Assembly: GCA_029778965.1 (NCBI GenBank)
Contig: JAKPBL010000263.1
Location: 1-8,479 of the forward strand
DNA: 8,479 nucleotides
DNA from: Bacteroidota bacterium
Lineage (GTDB): Bacteria > Bacteroidota > Bacteroidia > Chitinophagales > Chitinophagaceae
Reading direction: 5' to 3'
In this document: one piece after another, positions 1 through 7,698 of the stretch
Layout: the number at the start of each line of letters is the position of its first letter
How positions within the stretch are numbered: the first letter of the stretch is position 1
Program-made: the position numbers and the translations under genes
The notes under the pieces: generated by a model
What the model was told of the DNA's origin: nothing
Databases searched by the model: none
The model's input: only the letters and a program-made list of their open reading frames with translations

Positions 1-158
1 GGCTGCAAAAATATGTTTTTTGGGTAAATAACAATTTTTGCCTCTTTTTTTAATTATTTGGCCTCCAAAGCCTTGACGCTGTAGGCGTTGGAAACGGTTT
101 CGCCGACAATTGTAAGCAAGAATTTTGTATTTTAGGAACCTAACGACAATTTTTCTTC
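1..158. other. Leader region with a GC-rich island
   Basis: No gene is supported here. Bases 1-60 and 108-158 are AT-rich, while about 61-107 is GC-rich. The island can fold: TCCAA (64-68) plus GCC (70-72) pair with GGC (84-86) plus TTGGA (88-92). It has no adjacent T-tract in either direction, so it is not a convincing terminator. On the minus strand the island also reads as a short open stretch ending at TAA (54-56), without an ATG. A weak Bacteroidota-like -7 for the acetyltransferase, TATTTTAG at 128-135 with one mismatch to TAnnTTTG, has no TTG at the usual distance. Confidence 0.4.
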
Positions 159-590
159 ATGGCATTAAAAATAATTGATCACGGGTCGGTCGAATATAAC
201 CAAATGATCAGGCTGCGCGACGATATCCTGCGCCGGCCGCTGGGTCTTAGTTTCAGCCAGGAAGAGCTTAACAAGGAAAAAGAGGAGATTCTCATCGGCG
301 CCTTTGAAGACGAGAAAATGCTCGGTTGCTGCATGCTGGTAAAAGAAGAGCCCACCGTGGTGCGGCTCAGGCAGATGGCCGTCAGCAATAACCTCCAGGG
401 CAAGGGCATCGGCAAGGCCCTGATGCTGTTTGCCGAGAACATAGCGCGCGACCGCGGCTTCCATACACTTAAAATGCACGCGCGTAAAACGGCTGTCGGC
501 TTTTATGAACGACTGGGGTATGAAATCGCCGGTCCCGAGTTTGAAGAGGTAACCATTCCGCATTTTGTTATGGAAAAAAGACTGCGCTGA
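159..590 (+). CDS. GNAT-family N-acetyltransferase
   Basis: A 143-residue single-domain enzyme of the Gcn5-related N-acetyltransferase fold, which transfers an acetyl group from acetyl-CoA to an amine; the acceptor cannot be told from sequence. Motif A is visible as VVRLRQMAVSNNLQGKGIGK (about residues 67-86), with the Q-x-x-G-x-G pyrophosphate-binding loop as QGKGIG. The C-terminal half has GFYERLGYEIAG, the usual motif-B tyrosine region, followed by TIPHFVMEK, as in the ElaA/YjcF-like branch of GNATs. It is full length and probably cytosolic, with no signal peptide or membrane segment. The ATG at 159 has no clear Shine-Dalgarno, as is common in Bacteroidota. It converges on mfd across about 100 bp, so no operon partner is visible. 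The family call is firm; the substrate is unknown. Confidence 0.94.
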   Translation: MALKIIDHGSVEYNQMIRLRDDILRRPLGLSFSQEELNKEKEEILIGAFEDEKMLGCCMLVKEEPTVVRLRQMAVSNNLQGKGIGKALMLFAENIARDRGFHTLKMHARKTAVGFYERLGYEIAGPEFEEVTIPHFVMEKRLR

Positions 591-605
591 CGGGCTTTGC
601 GCGGT

Positions 606-656
606 AACTGTATAGACACAAGAAGTTAGTTATCAGTCATTTAGCTTGTAACAGTT
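606..656. repeat. Imperfect inverted repeat between convergent genes
   Basis: AACTGT (606-611) and ACAAG (618-622) can pair with ACAGTT (651-656) and CTTGT (645-649), leaving an internal loop of 6 against 1 nt and a 22-nt apical loop. It sits between the stop codons of the acetyltransferase and mfd, where a shared terminator would be expected. There is no T-tract on either strand and the stem is interrupted, so a role in 3'-end formation is only a guess. Confidence 0.25.
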
Positions 657-693
657 GTACTTGCATCGCCGGTTATTCGTCACCGCCCCTGCC

Positions 694-3600
694 TCATTCC
701 GCCACCACCGGCGCCATCACGCCGCGGTGCATTCGCTCAAGAAAAGTAAGGATGGTTTTCATGTCTTTCATCCGGTCAACCACCAGCAGGAAGTTTTTGC
801 CGGTTTGTTTCAACCGGGCATGATTGGTGTTATCCTGCAAATAGCGGATGATATTGTGAAACAGGTCCGATTCAAAATAAGGTGAGTCGTGTTTGTTTAC
901 GAAGAAACACTTGAGCGACTCATCACGCAGCAGCAATTTTTCAAAACCGAGCGTTACGGCCAGCCGACGCACACGCACGGTATCGAACAGGTCGGCTACA
1001 GGCGGTGGTATGGGACCAAACCGGTCGGCCATCTCGTTAAAGAAAGCCTGCAGCTCTTCTTCATTTTCGGCATCATCGAGGCGCTGGTATAAACTCAGCC
1101 GTTCTGTAATGCTTTCCACATAGTCGTCGGGAATCAATATCTCCAGGTCGGTATCGATGCTGCAGTCCTGCACATAATCTTCCTGCTGCGCGATCTCTTC
1201 TTTAAACAGCTCCCTGAACGAGCTTCTTTTCAGTTCACGGATGGCTTCGTCGAGTATTTTCTGGTACATCTCGAAACCGATCTCGGCCATAAAGCCGCTT
1301 TGCTCGCCGCCCAGCATATTGCCTGCTCCCCTTATATCGAGATCACGCATAGCGATCTGGAAACCGCTGCCCAGATCACTGTGCTGCTCGAGGGTCTGCA
1401 ATCTTTTTTTGGAATCGGCAGGCAGGGTGCTCATCGGCGGCGCCAGCAGGTAGCAGAACGCTTTCCTGTTGCTGCGCCCTACGCGGCCGCGCAACTGGTG
1501 CAGGTCGCTCAATCCGAACTGGTGCGCATTGTTGACGATAATGGTATTCACATTGGGTATATCGACGCCGCTTTCTACAATATTCGTACACACCAGCACG
1601 TCGTATTTCTTGTCGATGAAGTCCATGATGCGGTCTTCGAGCACCTGGCCTTCCATCTGCCCGTGCGCAAAGCCCACGCTGAGATCAGGGCAATGGCTCT
1701 GGATCAGCGCCGTCATCTCGGCCAATCCCTGCACGCGGTTGTGAATGAAGAATACCTGCCCGCCACGCTCGGTTTCAAAATAAATGGCGTCTCTGATAAC
1801 ATCTTCATTGAACACCTGCACCTCGGTTTGTATGGGTTGCCGGTTGGGTGGTGGGGTATTCATAATGCTGAGGTCGCGGGCGCCCATGAGGCTGAATTGC
1901 AGGGTTCTGGGAATAGGCGTTGCCGTCAGCGTGAGGCAGTCGACATTGGTGCGCAGGGTTTTGATCTTTTCTTTGTGCGCCACACCGAATTTCTGCTCTT
2001 CGTCGATGACCAGCAGTCCCAGGTCTTTGAACTTTACGTCTTTGCCCAGTATGCTGTGAGTACCTACCAGTATCTCTACTTTCCCTTCGGCCACTTTCCG
2101 GTAGGTTTCTTTTTTTTCTCTGGCCGACCTGAACCGGTTCACATAATCGACCGTAACGGGAAAATCTTTCAGTCGCTCGCGAAAGGTTTTGTAATGCTGG
2201 AAAGCGAGAATGGTAGTAGGCACCAGTACGGCCACCTGCTTGCCGTCGGTCGCTGCTTTGAAGGCTGCCCTGATGGCGATCTCGGTTTTGCCAAAGCCCA
2301 CGTCGCCGCATACCAGGCGATCCATGGGCGAAGGTGCTTCCATGTCTTTTTTCACATCGGCCGATGCCTTGCTCTGGTCGGGGGTGTCTTCGTAAATAAA
2401 AGACGCCTCCAGTTCTGTCTGCAGGTAAGTGTCTGGTGCGAAAGCGAATCCCTGCTGGGCTTTCCGCTGTGCGTATAATTTGATGAGGTCAAAAGCGATC
2501 TCCTTCACCCGGGTCTTGGTCTTTTCCTTCAGTTTCGCCCAGGCATCGCTGCCCAGCTTATTCACTTTGGGAACGGTCCCTTCCTTGCCGGTGTATTTTG
2601 ATATTTTGTGCAGGCTGCTGATGTTCACATACAGTATGTCGCTGTCTTTGTAAATGATGCGAACGGCTTCCTGCAGCTTACCGTTCACCTCCAGCTTTTG
2701 CAGCCCGCTGTACACGCCCACGCCATGATCGATATGCGACACATAGTCGCCGGGCTGCAGTTCGCGCAGGGTGCGCAGGGTAAGCGCTTTGTTTTTGTTA
2801 TATGCCTGCCTGACCTTGTATTTATGGTAGCGTTGAAAAACCTGGTGGTCAGTATAACAAACCACCTTCAGGTCTTCATCGATGAAACCGCCGTGAATGG
2901 CCACGGGTACCGGTGTAAAACGGATATCGGCTTTCAGGTCTCCGAAAATGCTGTGCAGCCGCTCCAGTTGCTTGGGGTTTTCGGCAAAAAAATAAAGCCC
3001 GAATCCCTTTTTTTCCCATTGCTGGAAATCTTTGATAAGCAGTTCAAACTGGCGGTTGAACGATGGCTGGGGTCGCGTATGAAAGTCGATTTCCAGCGGC
3101 AGGCGACCGGGGTAGCTGGCACTGCCTTCCATCTCGACCACCGTGTACGAACGCAGCATTTGCTCAATATCGGCGGCCGTAAAAAACTCTTCCGCATGCA
3201 CCGAGGTCTTCTGCAGTTTGTCTGATTCTTCGTCGTCGGTCGGGCGGCTGTCGCCTTCGTGCCGCGCCAGGAACAGCCCCAGGTCTTCTTCCTGCAATTC
3301 GAGTCGTTCCTTGACGAACTGCCAGTCATTCATCCATACGGCTGTTTGCGAAGGCATAAAATCGAACAACGATACCGTTGCCGCGGCCGGCACTTCTGCC
3401 TGCAGGTTGGGAATAATGCTTACCTGCAGCAGCTTTCTTTCGCTCAACTGGCTTTCGGGATCAAAAAGACGAATGCTGTCCACGTCGTTCCCGAACAGTT
3501 CCACCCGGTAAGGCTTCTCGTTCCCGAATGAATAAATATCGATGATGCCGCCACGTACGGCAAACTGGCCGGGTTCATATACAAAGTCGGTTCTGCTGAA

Positions 3601-4104
3601 GCCCGCATCGGTGAGCTGTGCATACAGCCTTACCGTATCGATCGTATCATTCACTTTAATATGAATGATGTTGCTGCTCAGCATATCGGGCGGCACCAGT
3701 TTTTCAAACAGCGCCTCGGGATAGGTAACGACGATCTTCTTGTTACCGCCTGCGCTCAGCCGGGTGAGGGTTTCGGTACGCAGCATCACATGACTGCTGT
3801 TGAGCAGCCGGTAATTTTTTTTATTGCGGAAGGAAGAAGGAAAATAAAACAGGTCGAGCGCGCCGCTCAGGTTTTCGAGCGTATTGTGAAAATAAGCGGC
3901 TTCTTCCGCATCATTCAGTACAATGAGGTGATTTACCTGCCCCGCGGCCGGGTGCCGCAGCAGCGCGGCGACAATACATTCAACAGCGCTGCCGCTGAGC
4001 TGCTTCAGTACAATATGCTGGGGTTGAGACAAGCCGAGTCTGTCGGCCAACTGAAAAAGGCGGCCGTCTTTTACATACAGATCCAGCAAATAATCCAAAT
4101 TCAT
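694..4104 (-). CDS. mfd: Transcription-repair coupling factor Mfd
   Basis: Mfd is a DNA translocase that binds RNA polymerase stalled at lesions, pushes it off DNA and recruits UvrA. With the ATG at 4104 the protein has 1136 residues, normal for the family. In order: a UvrB-like N-terminal module (about 1-350); a CarD-like RNA polymerase interaction domain around 440-515 (PGDYVSHIDHGVGVYSG); a superfamily 2 translocase with Walker A GDVGFGKT (Lys606), DEEQ box (701-704), TATPIPRTLQFSLMGARDLS and the arginine-rich RGRVGRSNRKAFCYLL; and the C-terminal TRCF domain from about 980 (RLSLYQRLDDAENEEEL). All key motifs are intact. The frame extends six codons to a GTG at 4122, but the ATG gives the usual MNL-type beginning and a longer leader after the promoter element. 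The receptor gene lies 63 bp upstream on the same strand. Confidence 0.97.
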   Translation of the reverse strand: MNLDYLLDLYVKDGRLFQLADRLGLSQPQHIVLKQLSGSAVECIVAALLRHPAAGQVNHLIVLNDAEEAAYFHNTLENLSGALDLFYFPSSFRNKKNYRLLNSSHVMLRTETLTRLSAGGNKKIVVTYPEALFEKLVPPDMLSSNIIHIKVNDTIDTVRLYAQLTDAGFSRTDFVYEPGQFAVRGGIIDIYSFGNEKPYRVELFGNDVDSIRLFDPESQLSERKLLQVSIIPNLQAEVPAAATVSLFDFMPSQTAVWMNDWQFVKERLELQEEDLGLFLARHEGDSRPTDDEESDKLQKTSVHAEEFFTAADIEQMLRSYTVVEMEGSASYPGRLPLEIDFHTRPQPSFNRQFELLIKDFQQWEKKGFGLYFFAENPKQLERLHSIFGDLKADIRFTPVPVAIHGGFIDEDLKVVCYTDHQVFQRYHKYKVRQAYNKNKALTLRTLRELQPGDYVSHIDHGVGVYSGLQKLEVNGKLQEAVRIIYKDSDILYVNISSLHKISKYTGKEGTVPKVNKLGSDAWAKLKEKTKTRVKEIAFDLIKLYAQRKAQQGFAFAPDTYLQTELEASFIYEDTPDQSKASADVKKDMEAPSPMDRLVCGDVGFGKTEIAIRAAFKAATDGKQVAVLVPTTILAFQHYKTFRERLKDFPVTVDYVNRFRSAREKKETYRKVAEGKVEILVGTHSILGKDVKFKDLGLLVIDEEQKFGVAHKEKIKTLRTNVDCLTLTATPIPRTLQFSLMGARDLSIMNTPPPNRQPIQTEVQVFNEDVIRDAIYFETERGGQVFFIHNRVQGLAEMTALIQSHCPDLSVGFAHGQMEGQVLEDRIMDFIDKKYDVLVCTNIVESGVDIPNVNTIIVNNAHQFGLSDLHQLRGRVGRSNRKAFCYLLAPPMSTLPADSKKRLQTLEQHSDLGSGFQIAMRDLDIRGAGNMLGGEQSGFMAEIGFEMYQKILDEAIRELKRSSFRELFKEEIAQQEDYVQDCSIDTDLEILIPDDYVESITERLSLYQRLDDAENEEELQAFFNEMADRFGPIPPPVADLFDTVRVRRLAVTLGFEKLLLRDESLKCFFVNKHDSPYFESDLFHNIIRYLQDNTNHARLKQTGKNFLLVVDRMKDMKTILTFLERMHRGVMAPVVAE

Positions 4105-4141
4105 ACACACAATGCGGTTCACCCGCAGGTCAACCGGGTGG

Positions 4142-4173
4142 CAAATATACAGAAATCCGTTGCGGCATCAGAA
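4142..4173 (-). promoter_or_regulatory. Candidate Bacteroidota promoter for mfd
   Basis: On the minus strand TATATTTG (4149 to 4142) matches the -7 consensus TAnnTTTG exactly. TTC (4173-4171), 21 nt upstream, is one mismatch from the -33 element TTG and coincides with the last sense codon of the receptor gene. The predicted transcript would start near 4136, giving about 31 nt of leader to the ATG at 4104 but only about 13 nt to the GTG at 4122. This suggests mfd can be transcribed separately from the receptor gene. Confidence 0.5.
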
Positions 4174-6516
4174 CCTGGCTGCAAGTGTAGCGCCGATGGT
4201 GCGTGGCGGCGCCAGGTTCACAGCGCCGAAATCATACGCATAGCCGATGTAACGGCTGTCGGCCAGGTTCCTGACCCAGCCCGTCAGGCTGGTCCTTCCT
4301 TTTTCCACCCCTGCGCGCAGGTTGAGCAAATGATACGGCGATTGCTGCAGGGTATTGGCCAGGTCGAAATACTGTTTGCCAAGGTACTTCCATTCGCCGC
4401 GCAGTACCAGGGCCCACTGCTGCCGGGGCGCAAAGGCGTACCGGTATTGCAGCGCCAGCATCGAGCTGATGTCGGGCGTAAATACCTGCTTCCGGCCGCC
4501 GAGATCGGCCTCGGCGCCGCCTGCTGCTATTTTCAGCCGGTCATAGGCCGCATCGGTATAACCGAAGCTGTAGCGGATATCGAAGCCTGTCAGCGGCCGG
4601 GCCTGCAGCTCTGCTTCTATTCCCTTCGACACCAGTTTGCCGGTATTGCGGGTAATGGTCACCGCGTCGGGCAATACCAGGGTGGGCACCTGTACATCGT
4701 TCACCACACTGTAAAAAGCAGACAGCGTGGCAAACAATTTGTTCTTCGGATGCTGCCATTTCCAGCCGGCTTCCAGGCTATGGCTGTATTCGGGCTGATA
4801 GGGATACAAAGCAGGCTGGGAAGGGTCGGCCGATAAAGGGGTTAGCCCGCCGGTGCGAAAGCCCCTGCTGTAACCGGCAAACAACAGTTGCTGCGCATCC
4901 AGGTGATATGCCAGGTTCAGCCTCGGGCTCAGTGCGTGAAAGGCAGCGCGTGCGCTTGTATCTGACTGATAAGCGTACACCGGGTTGGGATCGGGATCGG
5001 CCTGGTAATCGCCACGCACCGACAGCTCGCGCGATTCCAGGTCAAGACGAAGACCGGCGCTCAGCTCCCAGCGTGGCAGGAAACGATAGCTGCCCTGTCC
5101 ATAGAGCGCGAGACCGCGGTTGTGACCGGTAGAGGTATTGATCAGCGAAAAGTTTTTGCCGCCACCGCCCACAAGCTCACCGTCTTCACCGAAACGGGTG
5201 GCCTGTTTAACCGGCGACTGCTGTAAAAAGAGAAAGGCGCCGCCCGCCCATTGCCAGCGGTTGCCGGGTGCAACGGCCGACTGTACCCGGAACTCCTGCG
5301 TGTATACCTTAACGTTATTCCACCGCCGGCCGTAGTCGTTGATGATGGTAATACCATCGATCGGTGAAAAATCGGCGTCTATCGGCGACGAATAGATGCG
5401 GTAATTCTGCTGGTAAGCCGTTTGTGAGCTCACCTGGAAGCGCGGTGCCGTATAACGGGCCGTCAGCGAAAGGTTCCAGGTATCGTCGATCAGCCGGGTG
5501 GCAGCATTCTGGTTCAGGTGGTAGGGATGAGCAAAAGCATCGTCTTTGCCCATCACCAGGGGGAAAGCGCCGTGGTTGCGGTTCACCTGCTGGCGGGCAT
5601 CGAGCGAAAAACGCCAGCGGTTGCCCGGCCGGTATTCGAGCGAATAGAGGCCGCTGTAGGCCTGCTGCCGGTCGTACCGGCTATTGTCATAATCGTTGGT
5701 ATAATAGCCGCGGGATTTCTCAAAAAGACCGCCGGCCCGCAAAAAGAGCTTGTCTTTTACCAGCGGCGCCTGCACGCCGGCGCTGTAACGCTGCAGCCCG
5801 TAGTCGCCAAGGCTGACCTCCGCAAAACCGCTGGTTGTATTGGAAGGCCGGCGGGTGATGATATTGATCACACCCCCCAGGGCATTCCTGCCGTAGAGAG
5901 TGCCCTGCGGACCACGCAGCACTTCAATTCTTTCCACATCGAACAATTGCGCGATATAGGTATCGAGGCCGAACTGGCAAACACCGTCGATATAAGTAAC
6001 CACGGCGGGGTCGTAAGAGGTGGTGGTAATGCCCCGCAGCGACACTACATTGCGTTTATCGCCGGGATCGGCGGCAAAGAGATTGGGCACAATGGCCGTC
6101 AGGTCTTTACTGTTCCAGAGGCGAAACTGGTTTATTTCCCGGGCGTTTAGGCTGGTCACGCTAATGGGCAGGTCGCCCAGCCTGCTCTCTCTTTTCTCTG
6201 CAGTAACCACCGCTTCATCGAGCTCGGTATTTGCTGTTTTCAATATGATACGCAGATCAGTGCCCTGTTTGAACGGCACCACACGGGTGGCATAACCGAT
6301 GGCCGAAAAAACGAGCGACCCTTCGCTGCCTGTACCGGCGCTGAGCAAGAAATGGCCCTGCCGGTCGCTGGCCGTATAAAGGTCGGTATTAAGCAGGTGA
6401 ACGGTTACACCCGGCAAAGCGCGGTCTTGCCCGTCGCGGATATTCCCTTCAATTTTCGTTTGTGCATATCCGGTATACAGGACCAGTTGCAATAAAAGGT
6501 ACAGATACAGCTTCAT
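4168..6516 (-). CDS. TonB-dependent outer-membrane receptor with N-terminal carboxypeptidase-like domain
   Basis: A 782-residue outer-membrane transporter energised by TonB-ExbBD. Residues 1-18 form a signal peptide ending GYA before Gln19. Residues about 21-93 are a carboxypeptidase-regulatory-like beta-sandwich (DRALPGVTVHLLNTD), a hallmark of Bacteroidota receptors. A TonB-box-like LDEAVVTAEKR (99-109) precedes the plug domain (about 111-223), which contains VERIEVLRGPQGTLYGRNAL and GGVINIITRRP. The rest is a 22-strand-type barrel ending in a terminal Phe, as outer-membrane barrels do. The length and the lack of a SusD neighbour argue against a SusC glycan transporter. It is closer in type to siderophore, haem or vitamin receptors, but the ligand cannot be read from sequence. 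The start codon overlaps the stop of the upstream membrane-protein gene by one base, which points to coupled translation. Confidence 0.95.
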   Translation of the reverse strand: MKLYLYLLLQLVLYTGYAQTKIEGNIRDGQDRALPGVTVHLLNTDLYTASDRQGHFLLSAGTGSEGSLVFSAIGYATRVVPFKQGTDLRIILKTANTELDEAVVTAEKRESRLGDLPISVTSLNAREINQFRLWNSKDLTAIVPNLFAADPGDKRNVVSLRGITTTSYDPAVVTYIDGVCQFGLDTYIAQLFDVERIEVLRGPQGTLYGRNALGGVINIITRRPSNTTSGFAEVSLGDYGLQRYSAGVQAPLVKDKLFLRAGGLFEKSRGYYTNDYDNSRYDRQQAYSGLYSLEYRPGNRWRFSLDARQQVNRNHGAFPLVMGKDDAFAHPYHLNQNAATRLIDDTWNLSLTARYTAPRFQVSSQTAYQQNYRIYSSPIDADFSPIDGITIINDYGRRWNNVKVYTQEFRVQSAVAPGNRWQWAGGAFLFLQQSPVKQATRFGEDGELVGGGGKNFSLINTSTGHNRGLALYGQGSYRFLPRWELSAGLRLDLESRELSVRGDYQADPDPNPVYAYQSDTSARAAFHALSPRLNLAYHLDAQQLLFAGYSRGFRTGGLTPLSADPSQPALYPYQPEYSHSLEAGWKWQHPKNKLFATLSAFYSVVNDVQVPTLVLPDAVTITRNTGKLVSKGIEAELQARPLTGFDIRYSFGYTDAAYDRLKIAAGGAEADLGGRKQVFTPDISSMLALQYRYAFAPRQQWALVLRGEWKYLGKQYFDLANTLQQSPYHLLNLRAGVEKGRTSLTGWVRNLADSRYIGYAYDFGAVNLAPPRTIGATLAARF

Positions 6517-6890
6517 CAGGTTCTTTTAAACCGCCACCACACCCAGTTAATGGCCAGTGCAATGATTAATAGTAATAGTCCGCCGAATTCACGCGTTTCT
6601 TCTATCCACGGCTTATCTGCTTTCATGGTGCTCACAATGCTTTCTGCATGGTGCTGATTTATCCAGGTCAATACGCCCGATCTGTCGAAGAACAGCCAGG
6701 CCGCATACAGGCCATACACCAGCCATCCGGCCACGTAAAAACGGGGTTTGAAAATGCCGCTGAGCGACTGGTAACAGATATAGGCGCCATAGAGATAGAT
6801 CGGTACCCACACATAGGGGTCGGGGTCATTGTACTGCAAAGCAGCAGAAAACACGAAAAGGGCGATGAAGAAAATGTTCAGGATTCGCAT
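6516..6890 (-). CDS. TMEM220-family small integral membrane protein
   Basis: A 124-residue protein with four predicted membrane helices at about residues 3-18, 27-45, 52-69 and 103-118. The loop after helix 1 carries the family signature QYNDPDP (19-25), and EETREFGGL (98-106) precedes the last helix. Both are typical of the TMEM220 family, which occurs in bacteria and animals and has no established biochemical role. The ATG at 6890 is chosen because it starts right at the first helix (MRILNIFFIALF). A GTG extension to 6974 would add a hydrophilic, Cys-rich stretch and run across the divergent gene's start. The TGA stop shares its last base with the receptor's ATG, so the two genes are probably co-transcribed, with this one first. 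Function unknown. Confidence 0.88.
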   Translation of the reverse strand: MRILNIFFIALFVFSAALQYNDPDPYVWVPIYLYGAYICYQSLSGIFKPRFYVAGWLVYGLYAAWLFFDRSGVLTWINQHHAESIVSTMKADKPWIEETREFGGLLLLIIALAINWVWWRFKRT

Positions 6891-6948
6891 GACGACGCGG
6901 CCAAATTTACCACAATTATAATGCTTACCTTTCTGTAAAACGCACCAT
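6891..6948. promoter_or_regulatory. 58-bp divergent promoter region
   Basis: This AT-rich gap separates the divergent starts of the membrane-protein/receptor pair (-) and the flavoprotein (+), so it should hold promoters for both. On the minus strand TAAATTTG (6909 to 6902) is an exact TAnnTTTG match, but no TTG lies 19-21 nt upstream and the leader would be under 10 nt. On the plus strand TACCTTTC (6926-6933) matches with one mismatch, also without a clear -33. No operator-like palindrome is evident. Confidence 0.35.
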
Positions 6949-7698
6949 ATGCCGCAGCCATGGCAAAAAGGCACGATCGAACGAATCGAAGATGAAGCGG
7001 TGGCAACCCGGCGGTTCTGGATCCGGCTGGAGGAAACAAGCTGTTTTGATTTCAGGCCGGGACAATTCGTTACGCTCGACCTGCCTATTCACGAGCAGCC
7101 AAACAAACGCTGGCGAAGCTATTCCATCGCCTCCTGGCCCGATGGCTCGAACCTGATAGAGCTGGTGATCGTTCGCCTCGACGGCGGCGCCGGCACGCGG
7201 TACCTGTTTGAAGAAATAAAGATCGGCGACCGGCTGCCGGTACGGGGGCCGCAGGGCGTATTCGTGCTACCCGAGCCCATTGAAAAAGACCTGGTGATGA
7301 TCTGCACCGGTACTGGTATCGCGCCTTTCCGGTCGATGGTTCACCATATACTGCGGAATAATATCCCCCACGGCAACCTGTACCTCATCTTCGGTTGCCG
7401 CTATCTCTCCAATGCACTTTACCAAAACGAGATGCATGCGCTGGTGGAGCAGGTGCCTGCCTTTCATTATTATCCTGTGTACAGCCGGGAAACGGGTAAT
7501 GAGTACCCGGTCAGGACCGGCTATGTACATGCGGTGTACGAGGAGCTTTGCAGGCAAAAAAAAGCCGGATCAGCTTCGGGAAGCTATCCGGCCAGTTTCT
7601 TTTTATGCGGATGGAAAGACATGATCAGTGAGGCCCGGGCACGACTGCTCGCACTCGGTTACGATAAAAAAGACATACACCTGGAGCTGTACGGCTGA
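6949..7698 (+). CDS. Ferredoxin-NADP reductase-family flavoprotein oxidoreductase
   Basis: A 249-residue, two-domain enzyme that should move electrons between NAD(P)H and a partner through FAD. The FAD-binding barrel (about 1-105) has the signature RSYS (56-59, within RWRSYSIAS). The nucleotide-binding domain has GTGIAPFRSM (121-130), IFGCR (147-151) and FFLCGWKDMI (217-226). There is no 2Fe-2S domain and no membrane segment, so the electron partner is separate and probably cytosolic. The terminal residue is Gly rather than the aromatic residue of plant-type enzymes. The ATG at 6949 has no clear Shine-Dalgarno; another ATG at 6960 is out of frame. Residues 206-215 (AGSASGSYPA), a low-complexity loop, are encoded by a strong hairpin that seems to be the terminator of the convergent gene. 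It is divergent from the receptor operon. Its physiological substrate is unknown. Confidence 0.9.
   Translation: MPQPWQKGTIERIEDEAVATRRFWIRLEETSCFDFRPGQFVTLDLPIHEQPNKRWRSYSIASWPDGSNLIELVIVRLDGGAGTRYLFEEIKIGDRLPVRGPQGVFVLPEPIEKDLVMICTGTGIAPFRSMVHHILRNNIPHGNLYLIFGCRYLSNALYQNEMHALVEQVPAFHYYPVYSRETGNEYPVRTGYVHAVYEELCRQKKAGSASGSYPASFFLCGWKDMISEARARLLALGYDKKDIHLELYG
7556..7592 (-). terminator. Intrinsic terminator embedded in the flavoprotein gene
   Basis: Read on the minus strand, GCCGGAT (7592-7586) pairs with ATCCGGC (7570-7564). Inside it AGCTTC (7585-7580) pairs with GAAGCT (7577-7572), with one bulged base at 7571, and eight T residues follow (7563-7556). This is a textbook rho-independent terminator about 107 nt past the stop of the small gene at 7699-7965, yet it lies wholly within the coding region of the convergent flavoprotein. 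On the plus strand the same stem is followed by a less perfect T-rich run (7596-7604), so it may also work weakly in that direction. Confidence 0.8.

Noticed and set aside
655..885. Short plus-strand open frame over the mfd stop
   Set aside because: It is antisense to the mfd C-terminus, has no start context, and its composition looks like a frame shadow.
1300..2478. A 392-codon plus-strand open frame opposite mfd
   Set aside because: It lies entirely antisense to the conserved mfd motor domains, and its translation has no recognisable domain. Long antisense frames are expected opposite GC-biased codons.
4105..4122. GTG start for mfd, six codons upstream of the ATG
   Set aside because: No ribosome-binding site supports it, the leader after the predicted promoter would be very short, and the ATG gives the expected N-terminus.
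3661..4836. A 391-codon plus-strand open frame
   Set aside because: It runs antisense across the mfd 5' end, the intergenic promoter and the receptor's 3' end, with no recognisable motifs. Both opposing genes are clearly real.
4168..6516. Assignment of the receptor as a SusC/RagA-type glycan transporter
   Set aside because: At 782 residues it is shorter than typical SusC proteins and no SusD-like lipoprotein gene is next to it, although the N-terminal domain is shared with that group.
6891..6974. GTG-start extension of the TMEM220-family gene
   Set aside because: It would add 28 residues with no family match and overlap the start of the divergent flavoprotein. The ATG at 6890 begins directly at the first membrane helix.
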